Shown piece after piece: positions 30,726-39,016 of a DNA stretch of 39,054 nt. The position numbers were made by a program, and so were the translations under genes. This DNA is from a virus. The DNA is taken from IMG/VR virus record IMGVR_UViG_3300032086_004087, positions 1 to 39,054 of that record, one strand, 5' to 3'. The notes under the pieces were generated by a model. That model ran no database searches. It saw only the letters and a program-made list of their open reading frames with translations, and had not been told where the DNA came from. Every line of letters starts with the position of its first letter. Position 1 is the stretch's first letter.

Positions 30726-31197
30726 ACAACAGAAGGCATACGACGCTCAGCTTGACAAAATGGACTTAACTGATAGTCAAAGAGATGCATTTGATCATTC
30801 TCCGAAGCGTAGTTTAATTGATCTAGACACCTACCAGCATACAGACAATTTTAGCTTACACGGCTATAGGTTGAGTAGAGTAATGGATGATATTGTATTA
30901 GCTCAATACGCTGACCTTGCTCAGGACGGACAAACTATAGAGCGTAATGGTATCTATATTCCATTATCTCAAGTACAAAAAACTTGGCGCTTAGCGCGAG
31001 TTATTTTAGCTGGCCCTAATTGTAAGTTTTGTTCACCAGGTGATATTGTTTGTTTTCCAGATGATAAAGGAATTAAGGTTGATAATATTAATGTTACTGG
31101 TCACGACGAGCCTTTGAGACATTGTTTATTCTTAAGCGAGGAGAGGTTCTTTGGAGTTTGTGATCAAGTAGATCAAAATGATAGTAGGTCTGAGTAA
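30715..31197 (+). CDS. GroES/gp31-like co-chaperonin
   Basis: The 160-residue protein has a central domain (residues ~50-150) arranged like Cpn10: LSRVMDDIVLAQ, then IERNGIYIPLSQV where the mobile-loop region would be, RLARVILAGP, SPGDIVCFPDDKG (the PGDxVxF turn of GroES) and CLFLSEERFFGV at the end. T4 gp31 replaces GroES to fold the capsid protein, and many marine T4-like phages carry such a gene. The first 45 residues are extra and polar. Sequence support is moderate and rests on the beta-barrel pattern. Confidence 0.55.
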   Translation: MNSKQQKAYDAQLDKMDLTDSQRDAFDHSPKRSLIDLDTYQHTDNFSLHGYRLSRVMDDIVLAQYADLAQDGQTIERNGIYIPLSQVQKTWRLARVILAGPNCKFCSPGDIVCFPDDKGIKVDNINVTGHDEPLRHCLFLSEERFFGVCDQVDQNDSRSE

Positions 31198-31555
31198 TTT
31201 AAAAAGCATACTTCTTGATAAAGTATGTGAAGTAAAGTTTGCTCGAAGAAATCCAAAACCCGGGCGACCTTCTACTAGAAGAATGCTTTGTACTAATAAT
31301 GTACAGTTGCTTAATTCTGTTGAAGGTCGTACAATCTTAAACTATAGACCACCTCGACAAGCTCCGAAATATAATCCTAATCAAGAAAATTTAATTATTA
31401 CATGGGACATATTAATGCAGGACTTTAGAACAATAAGCTGTGATTCTGTAGATTTAATATCTACTTTAGAAGCTGATGTAACATTCTGGGACTATCTATC
31501 ACAGAATATCGCTCCAATGACTGCAGAAGAAAAAATGAATTTTATGAATGTATGA
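31178..31555 (+). CDS. SH3-barrel-like phage protein (DUF2693-like)
   Basis: This protein of 125 residues has CEVKFARRNPKPGRPSTRRMLCT at the front, an insertion with NYRPPRQAPKYNPNQEN, then LIITWDILMQDFRTISCDSVDLI. The order (V-x-F-T-K..., R-x-M-x-C/A-T, WD...WR-x-x-DS-V) recalls a small phage SH3-barrel-like family, DUF2693. Function unknown; possibly nucleic-acid or protein binding. It overlaps the co-chaperonin gene by 20 bases and the next gene by four. Confidence 0.5.
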   Translation: MIVGLSNLKSILLDKVCEVKFARRNPKPGRPSTRRMLCTNNVQLLNSVEGRTILNYRPPRQAPKYNPNQENLIITWDILMQDFRTISCDSVDLISTLEADVTFWDYLSQNIAPMTAEEKMNFMNV

Positions 31556-31878
31556 CCCACGAATTAGTTGAAACAACGTTAAAATCATTATTACAGAGTG
31601 AAGTAAAAATTGTATCTAGAAAAAGAATACTAGGGACAGGCACAGTACTTCTGTATGAATTAAAAGATTTTAATATTAAGCTACATTTCTCTAACAGCAA
31701 GAAGGTAGAAATTCTGTACCCGTTTGGTATAATTAAAAAGAAAAACATAATTTATTTTGATTACAGTTTGTCTCACATTCATCAAGGGGACATCGTACAA
31801 AAAGTAAGAACTCAAAATATGGTTAAAAACCCTCGTAACAAATATTATGACTTGCTTCTCTCTATAGAACAACTATAA
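31552..31878 (+). CDS. Hypothetical protein, 108 residues
   Basis: I do not recognise a family. The product is beta-rich in the middle (VKIVSRKRILGTGTVLLYEL, FNIKLHFSNSKKVEILYP) with a short helical end. No signal peptide or membrane span. Its start overlaps the previous stop as ATGA, which supports translation. The -35 box of the helicase promoter lies in its last codons. Confidence 0.65.
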   Translation: MTHELVETTLKSLLQSEVKIVSRKRILGTGTVLLYELKDFNIKLHFSNSKKVEILYPFGIIKKKNIIYFDYSLSHIHQGDIVQKVRTQNMVKNPRNKYYDLLLSIEQL

Positions 31879-31879
31879 T
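31852..31879 (+). promoter_or_regulatory. Sigma70-like promoter of the DinG-type helicase
   Basis: TTGCTT (31852-31857), a 16-base spacer and TATAAT (31874-31879) end seven bases before the ATG at 31887. ATTAGTC lies between, sharing AGTC with the bases before folE and queD. Confidence 0.65.
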
Positions 31880-31886
31880 ATTAGTC

Positions 31887-33527
31887 ATGGGGCTAAAATA
31901 TTTTCCTAAAGGCTTTAAGCCTTCCTCAACTCAGCAGTATGCTATTCCTAATATTGTCGATGCATTCAAAGACAATAAGTTTGTAGTTATACAAGGACCT
32001 ACTGGATGTGGTAAAAGCTTTATCGCTAAGACTATTGCTAATAGTCTCAATAAACCACCAGTACGTCTCACTAAACTAATTCATAATTATTCTGCTTTTG
32101 AAACTAGTTGGGAAAATAATCGTAGAGTGTATGAGTACGCAGATGATTTTAATGGTAGTAAAAGATACGGTACATCTATTCTAACTACAACTAAAGCTTT
32201 GCAAGATCAGTACATAAGAGACTTTGATGATGTTAAACCTCTTAAAGGTAAAGGTAGTTATATTTGTAATATAGATGACCGGAGTACTGCTGATGCCGCG
32301 CCATGTGCTTTTAGCTCTAAACTAAAAAAGGAATGTTGGGATTGTAATAGATGTGATTATTATGAATCTAGAAACAAATCGATTGCTGCTAAGATTAGTA
32401 TTGAAAACTATTCGAGCTTTTTTCACAAACCAGATCATCTAAAAAACAGACAACTTATAGTATGTGATGAAGCGTCGGAATTAGAAAACGTTATTGTTAG
32501 TCGTTATAGTTGTAGTATTGAATGTGGTAAGTTGAACAAGTACGGCTTTAGTTTACCGTATAGCACAAACCGAAAACGATTTTACGATAATCTATGTACA
32601 TTATACTCTAACCTTGAAGCAAGGTATGTAGAGCTTTTGCGCATGCTAGATAAGCATCAAGACACTATTAGTGAAGATCGAAAGAAAGAGTTCAAATTTA
32701 TTACCGACTTGAAAGGTGACTTAAGTTTAATCGCTGATACATGGAGTCAATCTGAATATATTATTCATTCTACCTATGAACGTAATAAAAAATATATCAA
32801 ACTAATCCCTAAAAAGATAGATAATCTTGCTCAGCATTTGTTTCAGTATGCAGATAAAGTATTATTAATGTCAGCTACGTTTGTTGATTACAAAAGCTTT
32901 ATGAGAGGGTTAGGTATACCTGAACACGAGTACAAATATATAGATCTACCCTCAACATTTGATCCGAAAAAATCTCCTATCTTATTTGGTAACTTTCATT
33001 TATCAAAAAAGAACTTAGAGAATAGCTTTCCTAAAATCGTTGGATGTGTTAAAGAGATATTACAAGAGCATAAAAATGATAAAGGGTTAATACACACTCA
33101 ATCTAACAAGATTACTAATATGCTTAAAGATAATATTAGATCAAAGCGCGTTTTGTATCGTATTCGTGGAGATAAGGACAATATAGATATACTTAACGAA
33201 CATCTTAATACAGACGCGCCTACGGTTCTAGCAAGCCCGTCAATGAGCTTCGGTGTTGATCTTAAAGGAGATGCGGCTCGTTTTTGTATTATTATTAAAT
33301 GCCCATGGCCCGATCTTGGTGACGTTCGTATTAAAGAAATGTCAAAAAATAATTATAGATGGTACTCTAATAAGATGTTTACTACATTTATTCAGCAATG
33401 CGGTCGCTGTACGAGAAACGAAAATGATGCTAGTATAACGTATGTATTGGATGCGGGCGGTATTAGAAAATTAGTTCCAGACTATCTTAATTTATTGCCA
33501 AAATATTTTATAGACCGGTTTGTTTAA
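31887..33527 (+). CDS. DinG/XPD-like superfamily 2 helicase
   Basis: The 546-residue protein has Walker A GPTGCGKSF (37-45) and a DEAS box in place of DEAH (194-197). Cysteines C127, C140, C150, C153 and C156 form the likely [4Fe-4S] site, in the KGKGSYIC...CWDCNRCDYY context of DinG/XPD helicases. Motifs V and VI are ASPSMSFGVDLKG and FIQQCGRCTRNENDASI. Such enzymes unwind DNA 5' to 3' with an Fe-S pin. It could take part in phage recombination or replication fork rescue. No N-terminal exonuclease domain is present. Confidence 0.88.
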   Translation: MGLKYFPKGFKPSSTQQYAIPNIVDAFKDNKFVVIQGPTGCGKSFIAKTIANSLNKPPVRLTKLIHNYSAFETSWENNRRVYEYADDFNGSKRYGTSILTTTKALQDQYIRDFDDVKPLKGKGSYICNIDDRSTADAAPCAFSSKLKKECWDCNRCDYYESRNKSIAAKISIENYSSFFHKPDHLKNRQLIVCDEASELENVIVSRYSCSIECGKLNKYGFSLPYSTNRKRFYDNLCTLYSNLEARYVELLRMLDKHQDTISEDRKKEFKFITDLKGDLSLIADTWSQSEYIIHSTYERNKKYIKLIPKKIDNLAQHLFQYADKVLLMSATFVDYKSFMRGLGIPEHEYKYIDLPSTFDPKKSPILFGNFHLSKKNLENSFPKIVGCVKEILQEHKNDKGLIHTQSNKITNMLKDNIRSKRVLYRIRGDKDNIDILNEHLNTDAPTVLASPSMSFGVDLKGDAARFCIIIKCPWPDLGDVRIKEMSKNNYRWYSNKMFTTFIQQCGRCTRNENDASITYVLDAGGIRKLVPDYLNLLPKYFIDRFV

Positions 33528-33533
33528 TAAATA
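33526..33533 (+). promoter_or_regulatory. Late-promoter-like box of gene 15
   Basis: AATAAATA matches the T4 late box at seven of eight positions and ends six bases before the ATG at 33540. It overlaps the stop codon of the helicase gene. Confidence 0.45.
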
Positions 33534-33539
33534 TTTATA

Positions 33540-34223
33540 ATGAAAAATCAATACTATGGTTTTGAGCTGAAAGATATGATAAGGCAGTTTATTACTGCCT
33601 TTAATAGTATTGTAATAAACAGATATAATAAAAGTAAGACTGTTGTAGATCAGCTCAAAGTTGGTTTTTATTACGGTCCTAAAGAACGTGCACTTCATGA
33701 TGTAGTCAATAAAGCAGGCTCTTTAAAGCTCCCAGTTGTTGCTGTACATTATACATCTATTACTAGAGACCCTGATAGAGTCTTTAATAAGATACCTGGT
33801 TTTTATTTCAGCAAAGCACCTACAGTGAGCGCCGGTGCCCTTAATTCTGATCATTTAAAAACACCATTACCAGTTAATGTTGGTATCAACATGTCTATTA
33901 TGACAAAGTTTCAAACAGACATGGATCAAATTATTAGTAACTTTGCTCCCTATAACAATCCATATATTATAATGAGCTGGATTATACCTACATCTCAAAA
34001 CTTAGCTAGTAACTATGAAATTAGATCAGAGGTATTATGGTCAGGAGATATAAGTTTAGATTACCCTATTGAAGTATCTAGTACTCAACCTGCAAGGGTT
34101 ATTGCTAATACGAGTTTTACAATTAAAGGTTGGTTATTCAAAGGCCCAGCTGCTGAAGATACTAAGAACATTTTCACAATAGATCAAAAATTTGTCCCTG
34201 TGAGTGGGTTTGATTATGAGTAA
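33540..34223 (+). CDS. Tail sheath stabiliser/completion protein, gp15-like
   Basis: T4 gp15 caps the tail and joins it to the neck. This 227-residue protein repeats its layout: an N-terminal MKNQYYGFELKDMIRQF followed by INRYNKSK, then VGFYYGPKERALHDV (T4: VPITYASKEHF), LPVNVGINMSIMTKFQTDMD followed by QIISNFAPY (T4: YELSIFTRYEDDMFQIVEQILPYF), and FTIKGWLFKGP at the end (T4: FEVNGWMYPP). It opens the virion gene block behind a late-type promoter box. It is about 45 residues shorter than T4 gp15 at the C-terminus. Confidence 0.8.
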   Translation: MKNQYYGFELKDMIRQFITAFNSIVINRYNKSKTVVDQLKVGFYYGPKERALHDVVNKAGSLKLPVVAVHYTSITRDPDRVFNKIPGFYFSKAPTVSAGALNSDHLKTPLPVNVGINMSIMTKFQTDMDQIISNFAPYNNPYIIMSWIIPTSQNLASNYEIRSEVLWSGDISLDYPIEVSSTQPARVIANTSFTIKGWLFKGPAAEDTKNIFTIDQKFVPVSGFDYE

Positions 34224-34692
34224 ATTTATAAAATACAATAGTACATTAACTGATGTAACGTCATTTAGCGCGAACTTTGAAACACAAGAATTATCTGCTA
34301 GACCAGAATTTTCTAAGGACAATACTTATACAACTCTAACATGTGGTTTTTCTGGTAGTAGAACTTTTACTGGTTATGGTCTTGATTCAGTAGAGAGTAT
34401 TCTGTTAAGCGCAACAAATAATGCATTAGTATTTACTAATGCTGCAAGTGGTTTATTTGTTAATTGGCCTGTCTCTGGATTTACATCTATTTCATCTTTA
34501 TGTGACGGGGCGACATTAGATCCACCACTTTCAGGACTGCTTTTTAGCGACTTTACCCTAAATAACTATAATACTATGACTGTAAATTTCCCTGAGTTAA
34601 CAGCGACTGGCTCTATTGACATTATTCCTATGAACGCTGCAGGTTATGGTAGTTTAGTAAACGATATAGGTACAACAATAACAATTAATTAA
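34216..34692 (+). CDS. Probable virion structural protein, unknown
   Basis: From ATG 34216, which overlaps the gp15 stop, the 158-residue product is rich in Ser, Thr, Gly and Asn, with predicted short beta strands (YTTLTCGFSGSRTFTG, ALVFTNAASGLFVNWP, GSIDIIPMNAAG). It has few charged residues and no signal peptide. Such composition fits a small beta-sandwich virion or decoration protein. A GTG at 34204 also opens the frame but lies within gp15. In T4 this place before gp20 holds terminase and tail genes, so it is a lineage-specific gene. Confidence 0.65.
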   Translation: MSKFIKYNSTLTDVTSFSANFETQELSARPEFSKDNTYTTLTCGFSGSRTFTGYGLDSVESILLSATNNALVFTNAASGLFVNWPVSGFTSISSLCDGATLDPPLSGLLFSDFTLNNYNTMTVNFPELTATGSIDIIPMNAAGYGSLVNDIGTTITIN

Positions 34693-34693
34693 T

Positions 34694-36481
34694 ATGGCAG
34701 ACGACGGAAAAAAAGGAACATTCGGTAGAGGTTTACAAAAGTTTATAGCTAATAACTTACCGTATAGGTCACCAGCGGCAATTATCGATGATGTTGCGGC
34801 AGAAAACCCTAAGTTTAAAGAGTTCTATAAAGCTGGTACGGTACGTAAAGAACTATTAGCTCAACACTCTGTTATAGCTCCTAAACTACCAGAAGGGTCG
34901 CACCCGGTAGGTTCGTTTTTAGCTGACAAGGCTTATAACGAATTAATGTACGCTACATTAGACGTAGATAAGTATCGTCGTATTAGAGATTATCGTACAA
35001 TGGCACAATTTGCCGAAGTCGCGGATGCTTTAGATGAAATCTGTGATGAATTTTTAAACGAAGACGAACATGGTAATATGATTAATCTCAAATTGCGAAA
35101 TATTGTTGGAGATTTTGACCCTCTAATAAGTAAACAATTACATACTGAGTTTAATAAATTTATTAATCTTTTTGACTTAAAAGAAAATGCCTGGGAGTAC
35201 GTTAGAGGTTTACTTGTTGATGGAGAGTTATATTTTGAAAATATTATTCATGAAAAGCATTTAAGAGAAGGAATCCTAGGTGTAATAAATGTTCCCGTAC
35301 AAGCAATTGACCCGGTATATGATAATTTTCAAAATATGCATGTAAAGGCGTTTTTGTTGCGTAAAGCTAAACATCACAAAGAGCAAGATGAACATCAAGA
35401 TGCTTATACTGGCATGCAAGACAAAGATTTTATTCCAATGGAAAAAAATCAGGTTACGTATATTAACTCTGGTACATGGAATGAAAATAAAACATTTAGA
35501 ATACCTTTTATTGAAAATGCCCGTCGCGCGTATAGACAATTATCATTAATTGAAGATTCTATTATCATATATCGACTAGTTAGAGCTCCGGAGCGGTTAG
35601 TATTTAATGTGGATGTCGGTAACATGAGTCCACCGAAAGCAGAGAGTTATATTCGTAAACTTATGCAAAACTATTGGAGTAAAAAAGCTTTTAGTTTAGA
35701 TGAAAATAAGAGAGTTAATTCTTTTAACCCGCAGTCAATATTAGATGCTTACTGGTTTCCAAAAAGAGAAGGTAGTACTGGGACAGAAGTTAATACCTTA
35801 CCTGGTGGTCAAAATTTAGGAGAGTTACAAGACTTAGTTTATTTCGTTAAGAAGTTATACAAAGCTCTTAAAGTACCTACCAATAGAGTAGATGTTGAAA
35901 ATTCTCAATATAGCGCAGACGCTAATGTATTGAGAGAAGAATTAAAATTTGCTAACTTTATTGTTAGATTACAACATCAATTTGCAAAAGGATTAAAAGA
36001 TGCATTTGTCACTCATCTCAAGCTCAAAGATATGTGGGGTCAGTTCGATTTAAAAGAAAATGCTTTTGACTTAGAGTTTACACCGCCCCGGAATTATTTT
36101 GAATTACGTAAGCAACAGATACTTGATCTTAAAGTTAATAATTTCAATACCCTTACTTCTAATGAATCTATATCTAAAGGGTACAGTCAGAAAGAATATC
36201 TCGGGTGGACAGATGAGCAGATTAAAGCCAATAGAGAGTGGTTACGTAAAGATGCTGCTTTACAGCATGAATTAGAAGGTATACGAAGTGGTGGAGCTGA
36301 TTGGGCAGCAGGAGGAGGAGCAGCAGCACCAATGGGAGGAGGAGCGCCTGCAGGTCCTGGTGGAGAAGAGATGCCACCTGATATGGGCCCGGATGCAGCA
36401 CCTGACGCAGGCGGCGAAGAAGCACCTGCACCTGAACCTGTACCTACTCCTGGTGGGGAAACTTCAGCGTTGCCGACATAA
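34694..36481 (+). CDS. Portal vertex protein, gp20-like
   Basis: The portal forms the dodecameric DNA channel at one capsid vertex. The 595-residue protein has the T4 gp20 hallmarks: DKYRRIRDYRTMAQFAEV, ALDEICDEFL, WEYVRGLLVDGELYFENI, RLVRAPERLVFNVDVGNM and LPGGQNLGELQDLVYFVKKL followed by YKALKVP. Length is close to T4 (524) plus a tail. The last ~60 residues are low-complexity Gly, Ala, Pro and acidic. A late-type promoter box before the next gene overlaps its stop. Confidence 0.95.
   Translation: MADDGKKGTFGRGLQKFIANNLPYRSPAAIIDDVAAENPKFKEFYKAGTVRKELLAQHSVIAPKLPEGSHPVGSFLADKAYNELMYATLDVDKYRRIRDYRTMAQFAEVADALDEICDEFLNEDEHGNMINLKLRNIVGDFDPLISKQLHTEFNKFINLFDLKENAWEYVRGLLVDGELYFENIIHEKHLREGILGVINVPVQAIDPVYDNFQNMHVKAFLLRKAKHHKEQDEHQDAYTGMQDKDFIPMEKNQVTYINSGTWNENKTFRIPFIENARRAYRQLSLIEDSIIIYRLVRAPERLVFNVDVGNMSPPKAESYIRKLMQNYWSKKAFSLDENKRVNSFNPQSILDAYWFPKREGSTGTEVNTLPGGQNLGELQDLVYFVKKLYKALKVPTNRVDVENSQYSADANVLREELKFANFIVRLQHQFAKGLKDAFVTHLKLKDMWGQFDLKENAFDLEFTPPRNYFELRKQQILDLKVNNFNTLTSNESISKGYSQKEYLGWTDEQIKANREWLRKDAALQHELEGIRSGGADWAAGGGAAAPMGGGAPAGPGGEEMPPDMGPDAAPDAGGEEAPAPEPVPTPGGETSALPT
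36290..36475 (+). repeat. Gly/Ala/Pro-rich low-complexity tail of the portal gene
   Basis: Imperfect GGA, GCA and CCT triplet runs encode a disordered, acidic Gly/Ala/Pro tail. It is markedly GC-richer than the surrounding DNA. Triplet slippage may vary its length between relatives. Confidence 0.7.
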
Positions 36482-36484
36482 ATA
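36477..36484 (+). promoter_or_regulatory. Late-promoter-like box of the gp13-like gene
   Basis: CATAAATA matches TATAAATA at seven of eight positions, overlaps the portal stop codon and ends five bases before the GTG start at 36490. Confidence 0.5.
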
Positions 36485-36489
36485 ATTAT

Positions 36490-37839
36490 GTGGCTACAGA
36501 TATCTGGTCAGATTCATATTTAAGTGCTGGTGGTTTAGTATATTCTACATATTTAGCTAACCAGGTAACTACATATCAGCGTTTAGCAGATAGAATATCA
36601 TACGCTCTTGGTTGGCCTATTGTTAATTTAGAGTTACACGGCAATCAAATATATACAAATATTGCTCAGTCTGTTGAATTTTTTAGTAAATACGCCGGTT
36701 ACACAGAAGAGCATTTAGTTTTTGATAGTGATAAGTATACCCGTGGCAAAGGTTTAGATATCGCAGAGCTATTAACTCTTACTCCAGAGCTTACAGCGAC
36801 ATATGATTCTACTATTGAAGTTACTACTCGTACTACTTCAGAAGTAGCAACAACAACAGGTAGAGATTTTAATGCTGGTAGTGAAGGTACATTTATTTCA
36901 TTATTCGAATTTAATGTAGGCGACGCTTCTGTCGATCCGTCGGAATATACATTTACTGTAACTCTCAATGATTCCAACGCACAGGTTTCAAAAGCTTTAG
37001 TTATTGCTGTTTCAGGAGATACAGCGTCTGAATCTGCTGATGTTAGTCTTACTCAATATGGTGATGTATTTACGACATCAACTGAAATCTTCGAAGTAAG
37101 TGCAATACCCGGGACTACAACGGAACAAGTTGGTGGTAGTTATACAAACGCAGTCTCGGTTGGTATATTATTAGGCGATCAAATGACTAAAGCAGGATCT
37201 GTTAATGCGAACCGCAATGCTGTATCTACTGACGCTACAACTACCCAACAGCTTACAACCCAAAAACCTATTATTGGAAACTTTGATGATTTAACAAGAC
37301 AAAGACGTAAAGTAATAGATGTATATAGCCATGAAGAGTCAAGTAGTAGTAGTTTAAATACATTATTTACAATTGAACAAACTTTAGCGCAACAAACATA
37401 TTTTAGTTATGCTATGGGTAATTATGGTTTTGACTTAATTAGCTGGTACGTCCTCAAACAATGGTTAGAGACTCGAGAGAAAATGCTTTCTACAAAACGA
37501 TACTTCAAGTTTGATGAACGTACTCAGCATTTATTACTAGTACCGGAACCGAAAACCGGTGAACGTTTTTATGGTTGTGTAAGTTGTTATGTTGAAAAAC
37601 CAATTAGAGATATAATTAAAGAACCGTGGGTTTTTCAATACGCGCTAGCTTTAACTAAAATCACACTAGGTCGTGTCAGAGGTAAGTTTGGTAACGCTCA
37701 GTTATTTGGTGGTACTAGCTTAGATACGTCTATCCTTCAAGAAGGTCTCCAAGAAAAGAAAGAGCTAGAAGAGATGATGACCACAGGCGGATCAACCGGG
37801 TTTGGAGACGGTGCACCACCAATGTTTTTTGTTGGGTAA
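36490..37839 (+). CDS. Neck protein, gp13-like, with internal insertion
   Basis: T4 gp13 links the portal to the tail. Here the N-terminal ~95 residues (LADRISYALGWPIVNLELHGN, then IAQSVEFFSKYAGY) and the C-terminal ~130 (WVFQYALALTKITLGRVRGKF, ending in DGAPPMFFVG) have the gp13 pattern, including the [F]FxG end. The middle (~100-270) is Thr/Ser-rich and beta-like, making the protein 449 residues against 309 in T4. The start is GTG; a nearby ATG (36488) is in another frame. It follows the portal gene rather than lying beside gp14 as in T4. Confidence 0.68.
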   Translation: MATDIWSDSYLSAGGLVYSTYLANQVTTYQRLADRISYALGWPIVNLELHGNQIYTNIAQSVEFFSKYAGYTEEHLVFDSDKYTRGKGLDIAELLTLTPELTATYDSTIEVTTRTTSEVATTTGRDFNAGSEGTFISLFEFNVGDASVDPSEYTFTVTLNDSNAQVSKALVIAVSGDTASESADVSLTQYGDVFTTSTEIFEVSAIPGTTTEQVGGSYTNAVSVGILLGDQMTKAGSVNANRNAVSTDATTTQQLTTQKPIIGNFDDLTRQRRKVIDVYSHEESSSSSLNTLFTIEQTLAQQTYFSYAMGNYGFDLISWYVLKQWLETREKMLSTKRYFKFDERTQHLLLVPEPKTGERFYGCVSCYVEKPIRDIIKEPWVFQYALALTKITLGRVRGKFGNAQLFGGTSLDTSILQEGLQEKKELEEMMTTGGSTGFGDGAPPMFFVG

Positions 37840-38309
37840 TGGCACTTCACAAAAAAGGGGATTTCAAGAAAGGTATATATCGTCCGATATATAAACACAA
37901 ATTCTTAGGTAAAAAATTCCCACAATATAGAAGCTCGTGGGAACTTCATTTCTTTAAATGGTGTGATTATAATGCTAACGTTTTAGAGTGGACGAGTGAA
38001 GGTATTATAGTTCCATATGTAAGCCCTTTAGATACTAAAACTCATAGATACTTTGTTGATAATAGTTTAGTACTAAATGAGCGAGGTAATAAGCGAAGAT
38101 ACTTAGTAGAGATTAAACCATACAGTCAAACCCAGCGCCCAGTAATGCGTGGTCGTAAGAAACAAAGTACGTTTTTACATGAGCAGGCTACATACGATGT
38201 TAATCAAGCGAAATGGAGAGCTGCTAAGCAATGGGCAGATGATCATGGTTATAAGTTCCTTATTTTAACAGAAAGAGAACTATTTAGCGGAAAAAGCGCA
38301 AAGAGATAA
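37839..38309 (+). CDS. Head-completion nuclease, gp4-like
   Basis: T4 gp4 is needed to finish filled heads and has a TnsA-like nuclease fold. This 156-residue protein has YRSSWELHFFKWCDYN (30-45), WTSEGIIVPYVSP, and VDNSLVLN with D74 followed by YLVEIKPYSQTQRP, where E91 and K93 make a D...E-x-K nuclease site. VNQAKWRAAKQWADDHGYKF followed by LILTE completes the match. Overlaps the gp13-like gene by one base. Identification strong. Confidence 0.88.
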   Translation: MALHKKGDFKKGIYRPIYKHKFLGKKFPQYRSSWELHFFKWCDYNANVLEWTSEGIIVPYVSPLDTKTHRYFVDNSLVLNERGNKRRYLVEIKPYSQTQRPVMRGRKKQSTFLHEQATYDVNQAKWRAAKQWADDHGYKFLILTERELFSGKSAKR

Positions 38310-38315
38310 TAAATA
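38308..38315 (+). promoter_or_regulatory. Late-promoter-like box of the prohead protease gene
   Basis: AATAAATA overlaps the end of the gp4-like gene and ends 12 bases before the ATG at 38328, a longer gap than at the other boxes. Confidence 0.45.
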
Positions 38316-38327
38316 ATTTATAAGATT

Positions 38328-38984
38328 ATGTCATTTAAGTTACTTGTCGAAAAAACAGACCCGCAAGAGTTTGAGTATATTCTCGAAGAGAAAAATACAA
38401 AAGAATCTCCGAGGTTATATATCAAAGGACCATATATGATGGCAGATGGTGTTAACAAAAACAAACGCATATATGATCTTGATAATATGATTGAGGAAGT
38501 CGCGCGGTATGAAAAAGAAATGATTAAAAACGACCGCGCGATGGGAGAATTAAATCACCCTACTACTGCTGATGTAGATCTCGAAAGGGCTTGTCATATA
38601 GTAACTGAATTGAAACAAGAAGGTAGTACTTTTATTGGTAAGAGTAAAGTATTACAAACTCCATGTGGTGAAATTGTTCGAAAACTCATCATGGATGACG
38701 TTCAACTTGGTATGTCTTCCAGAGCTCTTGGTAAAATTGATCAAGATGGAGATATCGGTAAAGTAACTGAAATGAAACTAGTAGCTATTGATTGTGTTGC
38801 TGATCCTTCTTATTCTGATGCTTTTGTAAATGGTATTTTAGAGTCAAAACAATGGATTTTAAATAAAGAAGGTACATTCGAAGAGCACTATGATAAGTTC
38901 GAAGACAGCTTAAAGAAGTTACCACGTAAAGATGTTAATGATTTCTTAACGGAAAAAATTATCGCGTTTATCCGAAATATATAA
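38328..38984 (+). CDS. Prohead core protease, gp21-like
   Basis: The protease cleaves scaffold and capsid proteins during head maturation. The 218-residue length equals that of T4 gp21 (212). YIKGPYMMADGVNKNKRIYD opens the catalytic domain. GELNHP gives the catalytic His77, and LGMSSRALG carries the nucleophile Ser (130 or 131), as in the herpesvirus-like protease fold of gp21. VAIDCVADPSYSDAFV is the next block. Located before the expected scaffold gene, as in T4. Confidence 0.93.
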   Translation: MSFKLLVEKTDPQEFEYILEEKNTKESPRLYIKGPYMMADGVNKNKRIYDLDNMIEEVARYEKEMIKNDRAMGELNHPTTADVDLERACHIVTELKQEGSTFIGKSKVLQTPCGEIVRKLIMDDVQLGMSSRALGKIDQDGDIGKVTEMKLVAIDCVADPSYSDAFVNGILESKQWILNKEGTFEEHYDKFEDSLKKLPRKDVNDFLTEKIIAFIRNI

Positions 38985-39002
38985 GAAAAATAGCGAAAAG
39001 AA

Positions 39003-39010
39003 TATAAATA
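39003..39010 (+). promoter_or_regulatory. Exact T4-type late promoter box TATAAATA
   Basis: The eight bases match the T4 late consensus completely and end six bases before the ATG at 39017. The predicted start of the transcript is at or next to the A of that ATG. Confidence 0.65.
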
Positions 39011-39016
39011 ATTAAG

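Noticed and set aside
34204-34215. GTG start for the small virion gene
   Set aside because: The ATG at 34216 in the gp15 stop overlap is the more typical coupled start.
35276-35539. Minus-strand open frame within the portal gene
   Set aside because: It lies wholly opposite a secure core gene and its composition is that of an antisense shadow.
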